Assembly (NCBI GenBank): GCA_025966335.1
Contig: JAICRS010000023.1
Coordinates: 1-19,206 of the forward strand
Origin: Nocardioidaceae bacterium
Lineage (GTDB): Bacteria > Actinomycetota > Actinomycetes > Propionibacteriales > Nocardioidaceae
Direction of reading: 5' to 3'
DNA length: 19,206 nt
Program-made: the position numbers and the translations under genes
In this document: positions 6,383-12,374 of the stretch, one piece after another
Layout of the letters: each line of letters opens with the position of its first letter
Position numbering within the stretch: the stretch's first letter is position 1
The notes under the pieces: model-generated
The model's input: the letters and a program-made list of their open reading frames with translations, nothing else
Told to the model about the DNA's origin: nothing
Databases searched by the model: none

Positions 6383-7596
6383 TGAGCAGAGAGAACCGTG
6401 ACCGTACTGTGAGCCAGGACCTCTACGAGACCCTCGGCGTCTCCCGCGATGCCGACAACGACGCGATCAAGAAGGCGTACCGCCGTCTTGCCCGTCAGCT
6501 CCACCCGGACGTGAACCCTGATCCCGAGACGCAGGAGCGGTTCAAGGACGTCACGCGCGCCTACGAGGTGCTCTCCGACCCGGAGAAGCGCCGGATGTAC
6601 GACCTCGGCGGCGACCCGTTCGGCGGTGGCGCCGGCGGCTTCGGCGCCGGTCAGGGTTTCTCGTTCACCGACATCATGGACGCCTTCTTCGGCGGGCAGG
6701 GCGCGGGTGGCGCGGCCGGTGCGGGACGAGGCCCGCGACCGCGGATGCGGCGGGGGCAGGACGCGCTGATCCGTCTCGAGATCGACCTCGCGGAGGCCGC
6801 CTTCGGCACCACCCGTGAGCTCAAGGTCGACACCGCGGTGCTGTGCACCGTCTGCCACGGCGACGGCGCCGCCCCGGGCTCCTCGCCGGTGACCTGCGAG
6901 ACCTGCCAGGGACGCGGCGAGGTGCACCACGTGCAGCGCTCGTTCCTCGGCGAGATCCGCACCATGCGTCCGTGCGCCGCCTGCCGTGGCTACGGCTCGA
7001 TCATCCCCGAGCCGTGCCGCGAGTGCTCCGGCGACGGCCGGGTCCGGTCGCGCCGCACGCTGAGCGTGAAGATCCCCGCCGGCGTCGACACCGGCACCCG
7101 GGTGCAGCTCGCCGAGCAGGGCGAGGTGGGTCCCGGTGGGGGACCGGCCGGTGACCTGTACGTCGAGATCCACGTCGCCGACCACCCGGTGTTCGTCCGG
7201 CAGGGCAGCGACCTGATCTGCAACGTGACGGTGCCGATGACGGCCGCGGCGCTCGGCACCTCGATCGAGCTGCCCACCCTGGAGGCGGACCTGGTCCCCG
7301 AGTCCTCGACGGACACCGACGTCGAGACCACCGTGACCCTCGACATCCGGGCCGGGACCCAGTCCGGGTCCGAGGTGGTCCTGAACGGGCGCGGTGTCCC
7401 GTCGCTGCGCGGGACCGGTCGCGGTGACATCGTCGTGCGGATCATCGTCGAGACCCCGACCCGGCTCGACGAGCGGCAGGAGGAGCTGCTCCGCGAGCTC
7501 GCCGCGCTCCGTGACGAGGAGTCCCCCGACGGGCAGGTTCAGGCCGGTCACAAGTCGGTCTTCGACCGGCTCCGGGACGCGTTCGGCCCTCGATGA
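6382..7596 (+). CDS. dnaJ: Molecular chaperone DnaJ (DnaJ2 type)
   Basis: This 404-residue Hsp40 has the full type I layout. The J domain (about 13-75) carries the HPD motif at 41-43 that stimulates DnaK ATPase. A Gly/Phe-rich linker follows (77-116). Four CxxCxGxG zinc repeats occur at 155-162, 172-179, 198-205 and 212-219. Two C-terminal beta-sandwich substrate-binding domains follow (about 225-360). It delivers unfolded clients to DnaK in the cytoplasm. Actinobacteria often have two DnaJ copies, and the one beside hrcA is the DnaJ2 form. The ATG at 6382 shares a base with the hrcA stop. A GTG at 6409 would give MSQDLYETLGV, closer to the family start, and is a real alternative. The end overlaps rsmE by four bases. 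Confidence 0.96.
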   Translation: MSRENRDRTVSQDLYETLGVSRDADNDAIKKAYRRLARQLHPDVNPDPETQERFKDVTRAYEVLSDPEKRRMYDLGGDPFGGGAGGFGAGQGFSFTDIMDAFFGGQGAGGAAGAGRGPRPRMRRGQDALIRLEIDLAEAAFGTTRELKVDTAVLCTVCHGDGAAPGSSPVTCETCQGRGEVHHVQRSFLGEIRTMRPCAACRGYGSIIPEPCRECSGDGRVRSRRTLSVKIPAGVDTGTRVQLAEQGEVGPGGGPAGDLYVEIHVADHPVFVRQGSDLICNVTVPMTAAALGTSIELPTLEADLVPESSTDTDVETTVTLDIRAGTQSGSEVVLNGRGVPSLRGTGRGDIVVRIIVETPTRLDERQEELLRELAALRDEESPDGQVQAGHKSVFDRLRDAFGPR

Positions 7597-8333
7597 CCCT
7601 GCCGGTCTTCCTCGCCGCGTCGCTGGAGGCCGTCACCGCCGGCGCGACCGTCGAGGTGACCGGTGACGAGGCACGGCACGCGGTCGTGGTGCGCCGGATC
7701 CGGGTCGGCGAGCGGGTCGGGCTGACCGACGGCGAAGGTACGACGGTGGTCGGCCCCGTCGCTGCGGCGTCGAAGTCGTCGATGTCCGTGACCGTCGACT
7801 CGGTGTCCACGGTCCCGGCCGAGACGCCGCGGGTCGTCGTGGTGCAGGCGATCCCGAAGGGTGACCGGGGCGAGCTCGCGGTGGAGATGCTGACCGAGGT
7901 CGGGGTCGACCTGATCGTGCCCTGGGCCGCGTCCAGGTCGGTGGCCGTGTGGCGCGGGGACAGGGCGGCGAAGTCGCTGGCGAAGTGGCGGGCCACCGCG
8001 CGGGAGGCCGCGAAGCAGGCTCGTCGTTCCTGGTTCCCGTCCGTCGCCGAGGTGGCGTCGACCCAGGACGTGGTCGCGTTGCTGCACAACGCCGCCCTCC
8101 CCGTCGTACTCCATGAGGCGGCGTCGGGGCCGCTTGCCGACCTGCCGGTCCTCGGTCGCGGGGAGATCGTGATCGTGGTCGGGCCGGAGGGCGGGATCAG
8201 CGACGAGGAGCTCGCCGCGTTCGCCGAGGTGGGTGCCGAGCCGGTGCGGCTGGGCAGCTCGGTGCTGCGGACCTCCACCGCCGGGGTCGCCGCGGCCGCC
8301 GCCCTCCTGTCCCGTACCCCCCGCTGGCGCTGA
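7593..8333 (+). CDS. rsmE: 16S rRNA (uracil(1498)-N(3))-methyltransferase RsmE
   Basis: This 246-residue protein belongs to the RsmE branch of the SPOUT methyltransferases. The N-terminal PUA-like part includes DEARHAVVVRRIRVG. The C-terminal trefoil-knot catalytic domain shows QAIPKGDRGE, VPWAASRSV, AREAAKQARRSWFP, VVGPEGGIS and the final knot strand LGSSVLRTSTAGVAAAAAL. The enzyme methylates N3 of U1498 in helix 44 of 16S rRNA, using SAM, in assembled 30S subunits. The ATG overlaps the dnaJ stop (ATGA), so it is the last gene of the hrcA operon. The 22-bp repeat array begins 23 bases after its stop. Confidence 0.95.
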   Translation: MTLPVFLAASLEAVTAGATVEVTGDEARHAVVVRRIRVGERVGLTDGEGTTVVGPVAAASKSSMSVTVDSVSTVPAETPRVVVVQAIPKGDRGELAVEMLTEVGVDLIVPWAASRSVAVWRGDRAAKSLAKWRATAREAAKQARRSWFPSVAEVASTQDVVALLHNAALPVVLHEAASGPLADLPVLGRGEIVIVVGPEGGISDEELAAFAEVGAEPVRLGSSVLRTSTAGVAAAAALLSRTPRWR

Positions 8334-8356
8334 CCCCACCAACCCCACCCCCTCCT

Positions 8357-8517
8357 CGTTGAGACGCGACTTTCTCCCCGTTGAGGCGCGCCTTTTTCGC
8401 GGACGAGACGCGACTTCTTTACCGCCACCGCAGGACGGTCGCGGATCAATGGCGATTTCTGCACGTCTCGAGGGCGAAAAGGGCACGCATGAACGGCGAA
8501 AAGGACGCGTTTCAACG
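8357..8517. repeat. Symmetrical array of degenerate 22-bp repeats
   Basis: Three head-to-tail 22-base units run on the plus strand (8357-8378, 8379-8400, 8401-8422). Each has a core like GTTGAGRCGCG followed by a C/T-rich run. Three units run on the minus strand (8517-8496, 8495-8474, 8473-8452), beginning CGTTGAAACGCG, CGTTCATGCGTG and CCTCGAGACGTG. By my count, facing units match at 17, 18 and 10 of 22 positions from the outside inwards. A weaker minus-strand unit may occupy 8451-8430. The whole is an inverted repeat centred on about 8437. It fills the gap between rsmE and the convergent glycosylase gene. The outermost minus unit supplies the last codon and stop (CGT TGA) of that gene. It could act as a bidirectional terminator, a REP-like element or a protein-binding array. 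Confidence 0.75.
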
Positions 8518-9558
8518 GTGGGCGAGGAGAGTTTCCAGGGCGGCGACCTCGGCGTCGAGCTCCTGCCTCTCGGCGCGAGTGAGCTCTCGGAACAGCTCCA
8601 GCTCGACTCGCCCTTCGGTCTCCCGCCACAGCCCCTCGAGCATGCCGTCGACGAACACCGTGCTCCCGACGCCTCCGTTCAGCCCCATCCACCGCTTCCG
8701 GTTCTCCGGGGTGGTGACCCGTGTCTTGTCGGCGTGCGAGAGCCAGAGGTTGTCGTACTTGCCGAGCAGCCGCACGGGCGCGGGCACCTCGGAATCCGCG
8801 ACCCGCAGCCCCTCCAGGTCGTGGAGCAGTCTGCCGCCCGCGTCGCGGAAGGTGACGAGACCGTCCATCGAGTCGAGCACCGGTTTCATGCCGGTCACCC
8901 GCGACCAGGCGGTGACGTCGGCCGCGGTCGCCGGGCCGAACGCGCGAAGGTACCGACGTACCACCGCCGGCAGGTCAGGCTCGCAGGCCAGCTCGCCGCC
9001 GAGCCAGGTCTCGGCCGTCTCGTAGACCACGCCGCCGGCTTGTCTCCACATCCCCCGAGGCGGGACCTGGACCAGCGGAAGCATCTCCCGCACCGAGTTC
9101 GCGAGCGCGCGCGCCGGGTAGCCCGGGAACCGCTCCTCGAGCACCTCGCCGAGCGCCTTGAACGGCAGCGGCCCATCAGCGAACGCCGCCCGACCCGCGG
9201 CCGCAAGCTCGTCGCGGGGCACGTCCGCGGCCTCGCGGCTGACCTGGCTGGTCCGGGTGATCTTGTCGAGCGTGCCCTGCACCAACGGCCGCAGCAGCAG
9301 GCAGTCCGCCGCCGTCACCAGATGGATCGTCCCGCGCATCAGCAGGATCCGGACCGCGCGCCGGTCACCGAGTGCGTCCGAGATCTCGGCCGGGTCGAAG
9401 TCGGCCACCCGGCTCCAGAGGGAGAGGTACGGCGGCAGCACGTCCTGTGCCTGGAGGCCGACCAGGTGCTCGGTCATCGCGAGAGGGCTCATCGGCACGC
9501 GCTCGAGCAGGTGCTGCCGCTCGAGCAGCGTGCGGTTCAGGACCCGATCGGTGAGCAC
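8512..9558 (-). CDS. Winged-helix DNA-binding protein, AlkZ-like DNA glycosylase candidate (HTH_42)
   Basis: This 348-residue protein resembles the HTH_42 (PF06224) superfamily, which includes the DNA glycosylases AlkZ and AlkX (YcaQ). The N-terminus has the typical LNRTLLERQHLLER, followed by EHLVGLQAQDVLPPYLSLW. Gln36 and Gln38 form the QxQ catalytic motif known from Streptomyces AlkZ, where it lies at residues 37 and 39. Later segments fit the tandem winged-helix fold: VRILLMRGTIHLVTAADCL, RRYLRAFGPATAADVTAWSR and LLGKYDNLWLSHADKTRV. Known members excise bulky or crosslinked alkyl-DNA adducts, often as self-resistance in antibiotic producers. No biosynthetic cluster is visible here, so a general repair role is more likely. 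The GTG at 9558 follows a leaderless-type -10. The stop codon lies inside the 22-bp repeat array. Confidence 0.8.
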   Translation of the reverse strand: MLTDRVLNRTLLERQHLLERVPMSPLAMTEHLVGLQAQDVLPPYLSLWSRVADFDPAEISDALGDRRAVRILLMRGTIHLVTAADCLLLRPLVQGTLDKITRTSQVSREAADVPRDELAAAGRAAFADGPLPFKALGEVLEERFPGYPARALANSVREMLPLVQVPPRGMWRQAGGVVYETAETWLGGELACEPDLPAVVRRYLRAFGPATAADVTAWSRVTGMKPVLDSMDGLVTFRDAGGRLLHDLEGLRVADSEVPAPVRLLGKYDNLWLSHADKTRVTTPENRKRWMGLNGGVGSTVFVDGMLEGLWRETEGRVELELFRELTRAERQELDAEVAALETLLAHR

Positions 9559-9564
9559 CCGGCC

Positions 9565-9570
9565 ACACTA
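9565..9570 (-). promoter_or_regulatory. Leaderless-type -10 of the glycosylase gene
   Basis: On the minus strand TAGTGT matches TANNNT and is followed by six bases and then the GTG start at 9558, placing transcription start on the start codon. It directly abuts the 52-nt palindrome at 9571-9622, which would cover the rest of the promoter. Confidence 0.5.
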
Positions 9571-9622
9571 CGAGTTGTCAGGGTGTACGCCCCTCATAGG
9601 GCACACAGGCCCTGACAACTCG
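9571..9622. repeat. 52-nt palindrome (CGAGTTGTCAGGG arms)
   Basis: The arms CGAGTTGTCAGGG (9571-9583) and CCCTGACAACTCG (9610-9622) are perfectly complementary over 13 bases. Inside, GTGT/ACAC and GCCC/GGGC extend the stem with small bulges, leaving a short apical loop around TCATA. It begins one base after the stop codon of the GerMN gene and ends at the -10 of the glycosylase gene, both on the minus strand. It could be a terminator (no U-tract follows), an operator for the glycosylase gene, or a dispersed palindromic repeat. Confidence 0.85.
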
Positions 9623-9623
9623 G

Positions 9624-10706
9624 TTACTCGACGACCGTGATGTTCTTCGTGTCCACCCACGGCGCGAACCCCTCACCGCCGGACGGGTCCGAGTCGTGCA
9701 CCACCAGCGTGTAGTCGCCGGGAGGGACATCCTTGACCCGGAACGAGTACGGCGCCATCGTGAACGCCTCCTCGGCCATGGTGAAGCCTTCCTTGACGAC
9801 GGTGTCGCCCTGCATCAGCTCCCACTGCACGTTGGCCTCGAACGCGTTGGCCAGGCCACTGACCTCGAACGGGACGGTCACCTCGGCTCCCTCGGCCGGG
9901 TCGATGATCCACACCTGTGCGAGTACGTCGAGCGCGTCTCCCTCCGCGAGCGGCTCGGAGGCCGGGACACCGAGCACCATGTCGGTGCGCTGTCCGTTGA
10001 TCATCAGCTGCACGGGCGGCCGTCCCTGCTGCAGAGCGGCCTGCGCCGAGTAGATCACCTGCTCGACCGCCATCGCCGCCTCCTGCTCGGACATGCCCGG
10101 CGGACGGTCGTGCAGTCCTAGCTCGGGACCTCCGGCGTCGGCGGGTTCCAGGTTGACGGTGATGATCTCGCCGTCGAAGGAAACGGAGCCGGCGCCTGCG
10201 CCGTCGGGCCAGGGGCTGCGGTAGTCGGTGTCGACCGGGTCACCGGAGACCGCCTCCTCGACGGCAGCCAGGACGGGGTCGGCGGTGACAACGGAGTGGA
10301 ACTCACGGAACAGGCGCGGGCCCCGGCTCGTGTCGCCGACGTAGTACACCGGCACGGTGGTCTCCGCAGACGGAGCCGGCTCGTCGCTCTCCCCCGACGT
10401 CGGGTCGGGACTCGATGCGGTCGGCGCCTCGGCCGAGGTGGTCGCAGAAGAGGGGCCAGCGAAGCCAGGATCGCGCGCGTCCGTCGTACCCGGGTTGCCG
10501 CCCATCACCGCGACCGCCGCAACGGTGGCCGCCGTCGCCACCACCGCGGCACCCGCCCCGAGGATCCACGGGCGGCGCGCGCGAAACGGCGTGACCATCG
10601 TCCGGGAACGGATGGAGTCGAGGGACTCGCGGGGCTCGACGTCGCCGACCGCGTCGTTGAGCAGGCGGCGGATCCGTTCGTCCTCGGAACCGGGGTAGTC
10701 GTTCAT
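9624..10706 (-). CDS. Membrane-anchored GerMN and Gmad2 domain protein; probable sigma-factor partner
   Basis: This 360-residue protein starts with a short cytosolic region (1-46, MNDYPGSEDERIRRLLNDAV). One membrane helix follows (about 47-69, PWILGAGAAVVATAATVAAVAV), then a Ser/Thr/Pro-rich linker (76-116). A GerMN-like domain (about 118-250) includes PVYYVGD, LAAVEEAV, ITVNL and VQLMINGQR. A C-terminal Gmad2 immunoglobulin-like domain (about 262-358) has WIIDPAEGAEVTVPFEVSG and YTLVVHDSDPSGGEG. The topology is N-in, with the sensor domains outside. The start ATG shares one base with the sigma factor stop. That coupling and the topology suggest it controls the sigma factor, as anti-sigma factors do. 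However, no canonical zinc-type anti-sigma motif (HxxxCxxC) is present, so the role is inferred. Longer in-frame extensions run through the sigma gene and are rejected. Confidence 0.85.
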   Translation of the reverse strand: MNDYPGSEDERIRRLLNDAVGDVEPRESLDSIRSRTMVTPFRARRPWILGAGAAVVATAATVAAVAVMGGNPGTTDARDPGFAGPSSATTSAEAPTASSPDPTSGESDEPAPSAETTVPVYYVGDTSRGPRLFREFHSVVTADPVLAAVEEAVSGDPVDTDYRSPWPDGAGAGSVSFDGEIITVNLEPADAGGPELGLHDRPPGMSEQEAAMAVEQVIYSAQAALQQGRPPVQLMINGQRTDMVLGVPASEPLAEGDALDVLAQVWIIDPAEGAEVTVPFEVSGLANAFEANVQWELMQGDTVVKEGFTMAEEAFTMAPYSFRVKDVPPGDYTLVVHDSDPSGGEGFAPWVDTKNITVVE

Positions 10707-11212
10707 CACACGTCCTCCAGGAGATGACGGAGAGCGGACACGCCTCGCGAGGCGTGGCTCTTGACGGCGCCGCGGCTGATGCCGAGTGTCTCCGCGATCT
10801 GGGCCTCGGACAGGTCGAGGTAGTAGCGCAGCGCGAGCACCTCGCGCTGGCGGTCGGGCAGCTCCCGCATGGCATCGAGAACCTGGGTACGGCGTTCGGT
10901 GGCGACCGCGTCCTCGTCGGCGCCCGGGTGATCGGGCTGGAGCGGCGGGGTGTACCTGGCCTGGACGCCGCGGTGCCGGAGCACGGACCGGGACCGGTTC
11001 ACCACCGTCTGTCGCAGGTACGCCAGGCCCTTGTCCGGGTCCTTGAGGCCGCGCCACTTGCCGTGCATGGCGACGAACGAGTCCTGGACGACCTCCTCGG
11101 CGGTCTCCACGTCGCGCACGAGCAGCACCGACAGACGCACCAGCCGCCGGTAGTGGGCGGCATAGAGCTCCTCCACGGCGGTGTCGGCATCCCAGGCGAG
11201 GGAGACGTTCAT
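10706..11212 (-). CDS. ECF RNA polymerase sigma factor, SigE family
   Basis: This 168-residue protein has only sigma regions 2 and 4, the ECF layout. Region 2 (about 14-53) reads EELYAAHYRRLVRLSVLLV, then ETAEEVVQDSFVAMHGKW. Region 4 (about 113-165) reads LPDRQREVLALRYYLDLS, then EAQIAETLGISRGAVKSHASRGVSAL, a typical helix-turn-helix for -35 recognition. It matches the actinobacterial SigE-family group. The ATG at 11212 is preceded by GGGGG as Shine-Dalgarno; longer in-frame forms lack sigma homology. It overlaps the GerMN membrane protein by one base. A GGAAC-type -35 lies upstream, so it may activate its own transcription. The inducing signal is unknown, but the extracellular domains of the partner suggest an envelope cue. 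Confidence 0.92.
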   Translation of the reverse strand: MNVSLAWDADTAVEELYAAHYRRLVRLSVLLVRDVETAEEVVQDSFVAMHGKWRGLKDPDKGLAYLRQTVVNRSRSVLRHRGVQARYTPPLQPDHPGADEDAVATERRTQVLDAMRELPDRQREVLALRYYLDLSEAQIAETLGISRGAVKSHASRGVSALRHLLEDV

Positions 11213-11237
11213 CGCACCCCCAAGATGCAGTCGACTG

Positions 11238-11263
11238 GTCGCTTCGGTGATCACGGTAGTTCC
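11238..11263 (-). promoter_or_regulatory. Candidate ECF-type promoter of the sigma operon
   Basis: On the minus strand GGAAC (11263-11259) is followed after 17 bases by CGAC (11241-11238), close to the common ECF pattern GGAAC-N16/17-CGTC. Predicted transcription would start about 11231, leaving a leader of about 19 bases with a GGGGG Shine-Dalgarno. Autoregulation is plausible but unproved. Confidence 0.35.
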
Positions 11264-11367
11264 ACGCGCGAAGGACCCGGTGGGTTTACAACGCCGCGGC
11301 ATGTCGCGCGGCAGCCGCGCCGGTGGCTCCGCGGGATCTCGCGCGGCAGATGCGCCGACTCGGCGGG

Positions 11368-11373
11368 TAGGTT
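11368..11373 (+). promoter_or_regulatory. Leaderless-type -10 of the HIT gene
   Basis: TAGGTT fits TANNNT and ends seven bases before the ATG at 11381. A GGAG lies only one base from the ATG, too near to act as a normal Shine-Dalgarno, so a leaderless transcript is likely. Confidence 0.45.
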
Positions 11374-11380
11374 GTGGAGC

Positions 11381-11731
11381 ATGGCGACAGATCCGGACTG
11401 CTTGTTCTGCAAGATCGTCGCGGGTGAGATCCCCGCCGACGTGGTGCACGAGACGGAGACCACGCTGGCCTTCCGCGACATCGAGCCGCAGGCGCCCTCG
11501 CACGTGCTGGTGATCCCGCGCACCCATCTCCCGAACGCCGCCGAGCTGGCCGCGAAGGAGCCGGACGTGGCGGTCGACCTGCTCAACGCGGCGGCGGCCG
11601 TCGCGGAGCAGGAGAGGCTCGAGGACGGGTACCGGCTGCTGTTCAACACCGGCAGGTCCGCGAACCAGCTGGTGTTCCATGTGCACCTGCACGTGCTCGG
11701 CGGGCGGCAGATGGGCTGGCCGCCGGGATAG
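11381..11731 (+). CDS. HIT family protein (histidine triad nucleotide hydrolase)
   Basis: This 116-residue protein begins MATDPDCLFCKIVAGEIPAD and carries the histidine triad HVHLHVLGG (His100, His102, His104), with IPRTHLPNAAEL and FNTGRSANQLVFH typical of the HINT branch. Cys7 and Cys10 probably help bind zinc. HINT proteins hydrolyse adenosine phosphoramidates and acyl-adenylates in the cytoplasm. The length is normal for the family. In many actinobacteria a HIT gene lies shortly after rsmE; here the repeat array, glycosylase and sigma operon lie between them. The next gene starts 58 bases downstream in the same direction and may share the transcript. Confidence 0.93.
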   Translation: MATDPDCLFCKIVAGEIPADVVHETETTLAFRDIEPQAPSHVLVIPRTHLPNAAELAAKEPDVAVDLLNAAAAVAEQERLEDGYRLLFNTGRSANQLVFHVHLHVLGGRQMGWPPG

Positions 11732-11789
11732 GTCCGGAGGCACGACGACCGACGACCCCACGACCCGACCGCCAGCACCAGAGGAAGCC

Positions 11790-12365
11790 ATGCCGAGACC
11801 AGACCCGTTCTTCCCCGTCCCCGACGACGAGGAGCTGCCGAGCAACCTGCGGTCGCTGTTCGCGAAGGCGACGGAGAAGCTCGGCTTCGTGCCGAACGTG
11901 TTCCGCGCCTACGCCTACCGGCCCGAGCGGTTCTCGGCCTGGTTCGCGCACTACCTTCCCCTGCACGAGCCGACGGAGAACCTGAGCACGGCCGACCGGG
12001 AGATGATCGCGGTGGTCGTCTCGCACGTGAACCGGTGCACCTACTGCCTGGTCTCCCACGGGCACGACCTCCGCGTCGCGCTCGACGACGTCGTGACCGC
12101 CGACCACATCGCGTTCAACTGGCGCACCGCGGACCTCGACGAGCGGCAGCGCGCGATCTGTGCGTACGTCGACAAGCTCACCGCGACTCCCGCGGAGATG
12201 TCCCGGGACGACCTGGAAGGACTGGCGGCGGTCGGCCTCAGCAGGGAGGAGATCTGGGACGTCGTCGAGCTGGCCAGCATGTACGCGTTCACCAACCGGC
12301 TGGCCCTGGCGACCGGGATGCAGCCGAACCGGGAGTACCACGTCCTCGCCCGCGGGCAGCAGTGA
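11790..12365 (+). CDS. Peroxidase-related protein, AhpD-like (carboxymuconolactone decarboxylase family)
   Basis: This 191-residue protein matches the peroxidase-related subgroup of the AhpD/CMD fold. The redox motif is CTYCLVSHG, with Cys83, Cys86 and His90 in a CxxCxxxH arrangement. Glu71 in the preceding helix (LSTADREMIAVVVSHVNRC) completes the proton relay known for AhpD. The N-terminal KLGFVPNVFRAYAYRPERFSAWFAHY and C-terminal ELASMYAFTNRLALATGM are also family-typical. Such proteins are thought to reduce alkyl hydroperoxides through the Cys pair, but the physiological reductant is unknown. The ATG at 11790 is preceded by GAGGAAG with short spacing; the in-frame upstream extension overlaps the HIT gene and is rejected. 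Its stop is nine bases from the stop of the convergent synthetase-like gene. Confidence 0.9.
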   Translation: MPRPDPFFPVPDDEELPSNLRSLFAKATEKLGFVPNVFRAYAYRPERFSAWFAHYLPLHEPTENLSTADREMIAVVVSHVNRCTYCLVSHGHDLRVALDDVVTADHIAFNWRTADLDERQRAICAYVDKLTATPAEMSRDDLEGLAAVGLSREEIWDVVELASMYAFTNRLALATGMQPNREYHVLARGQQ

Positions 12366-12374
12366 CCGCTGCGC

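Noticed and set aside
8357..8517. CRISPR array
   Set aside because: The 22-base units are contiguous with no spacers, occur in both orientations, and no cas gene is present.
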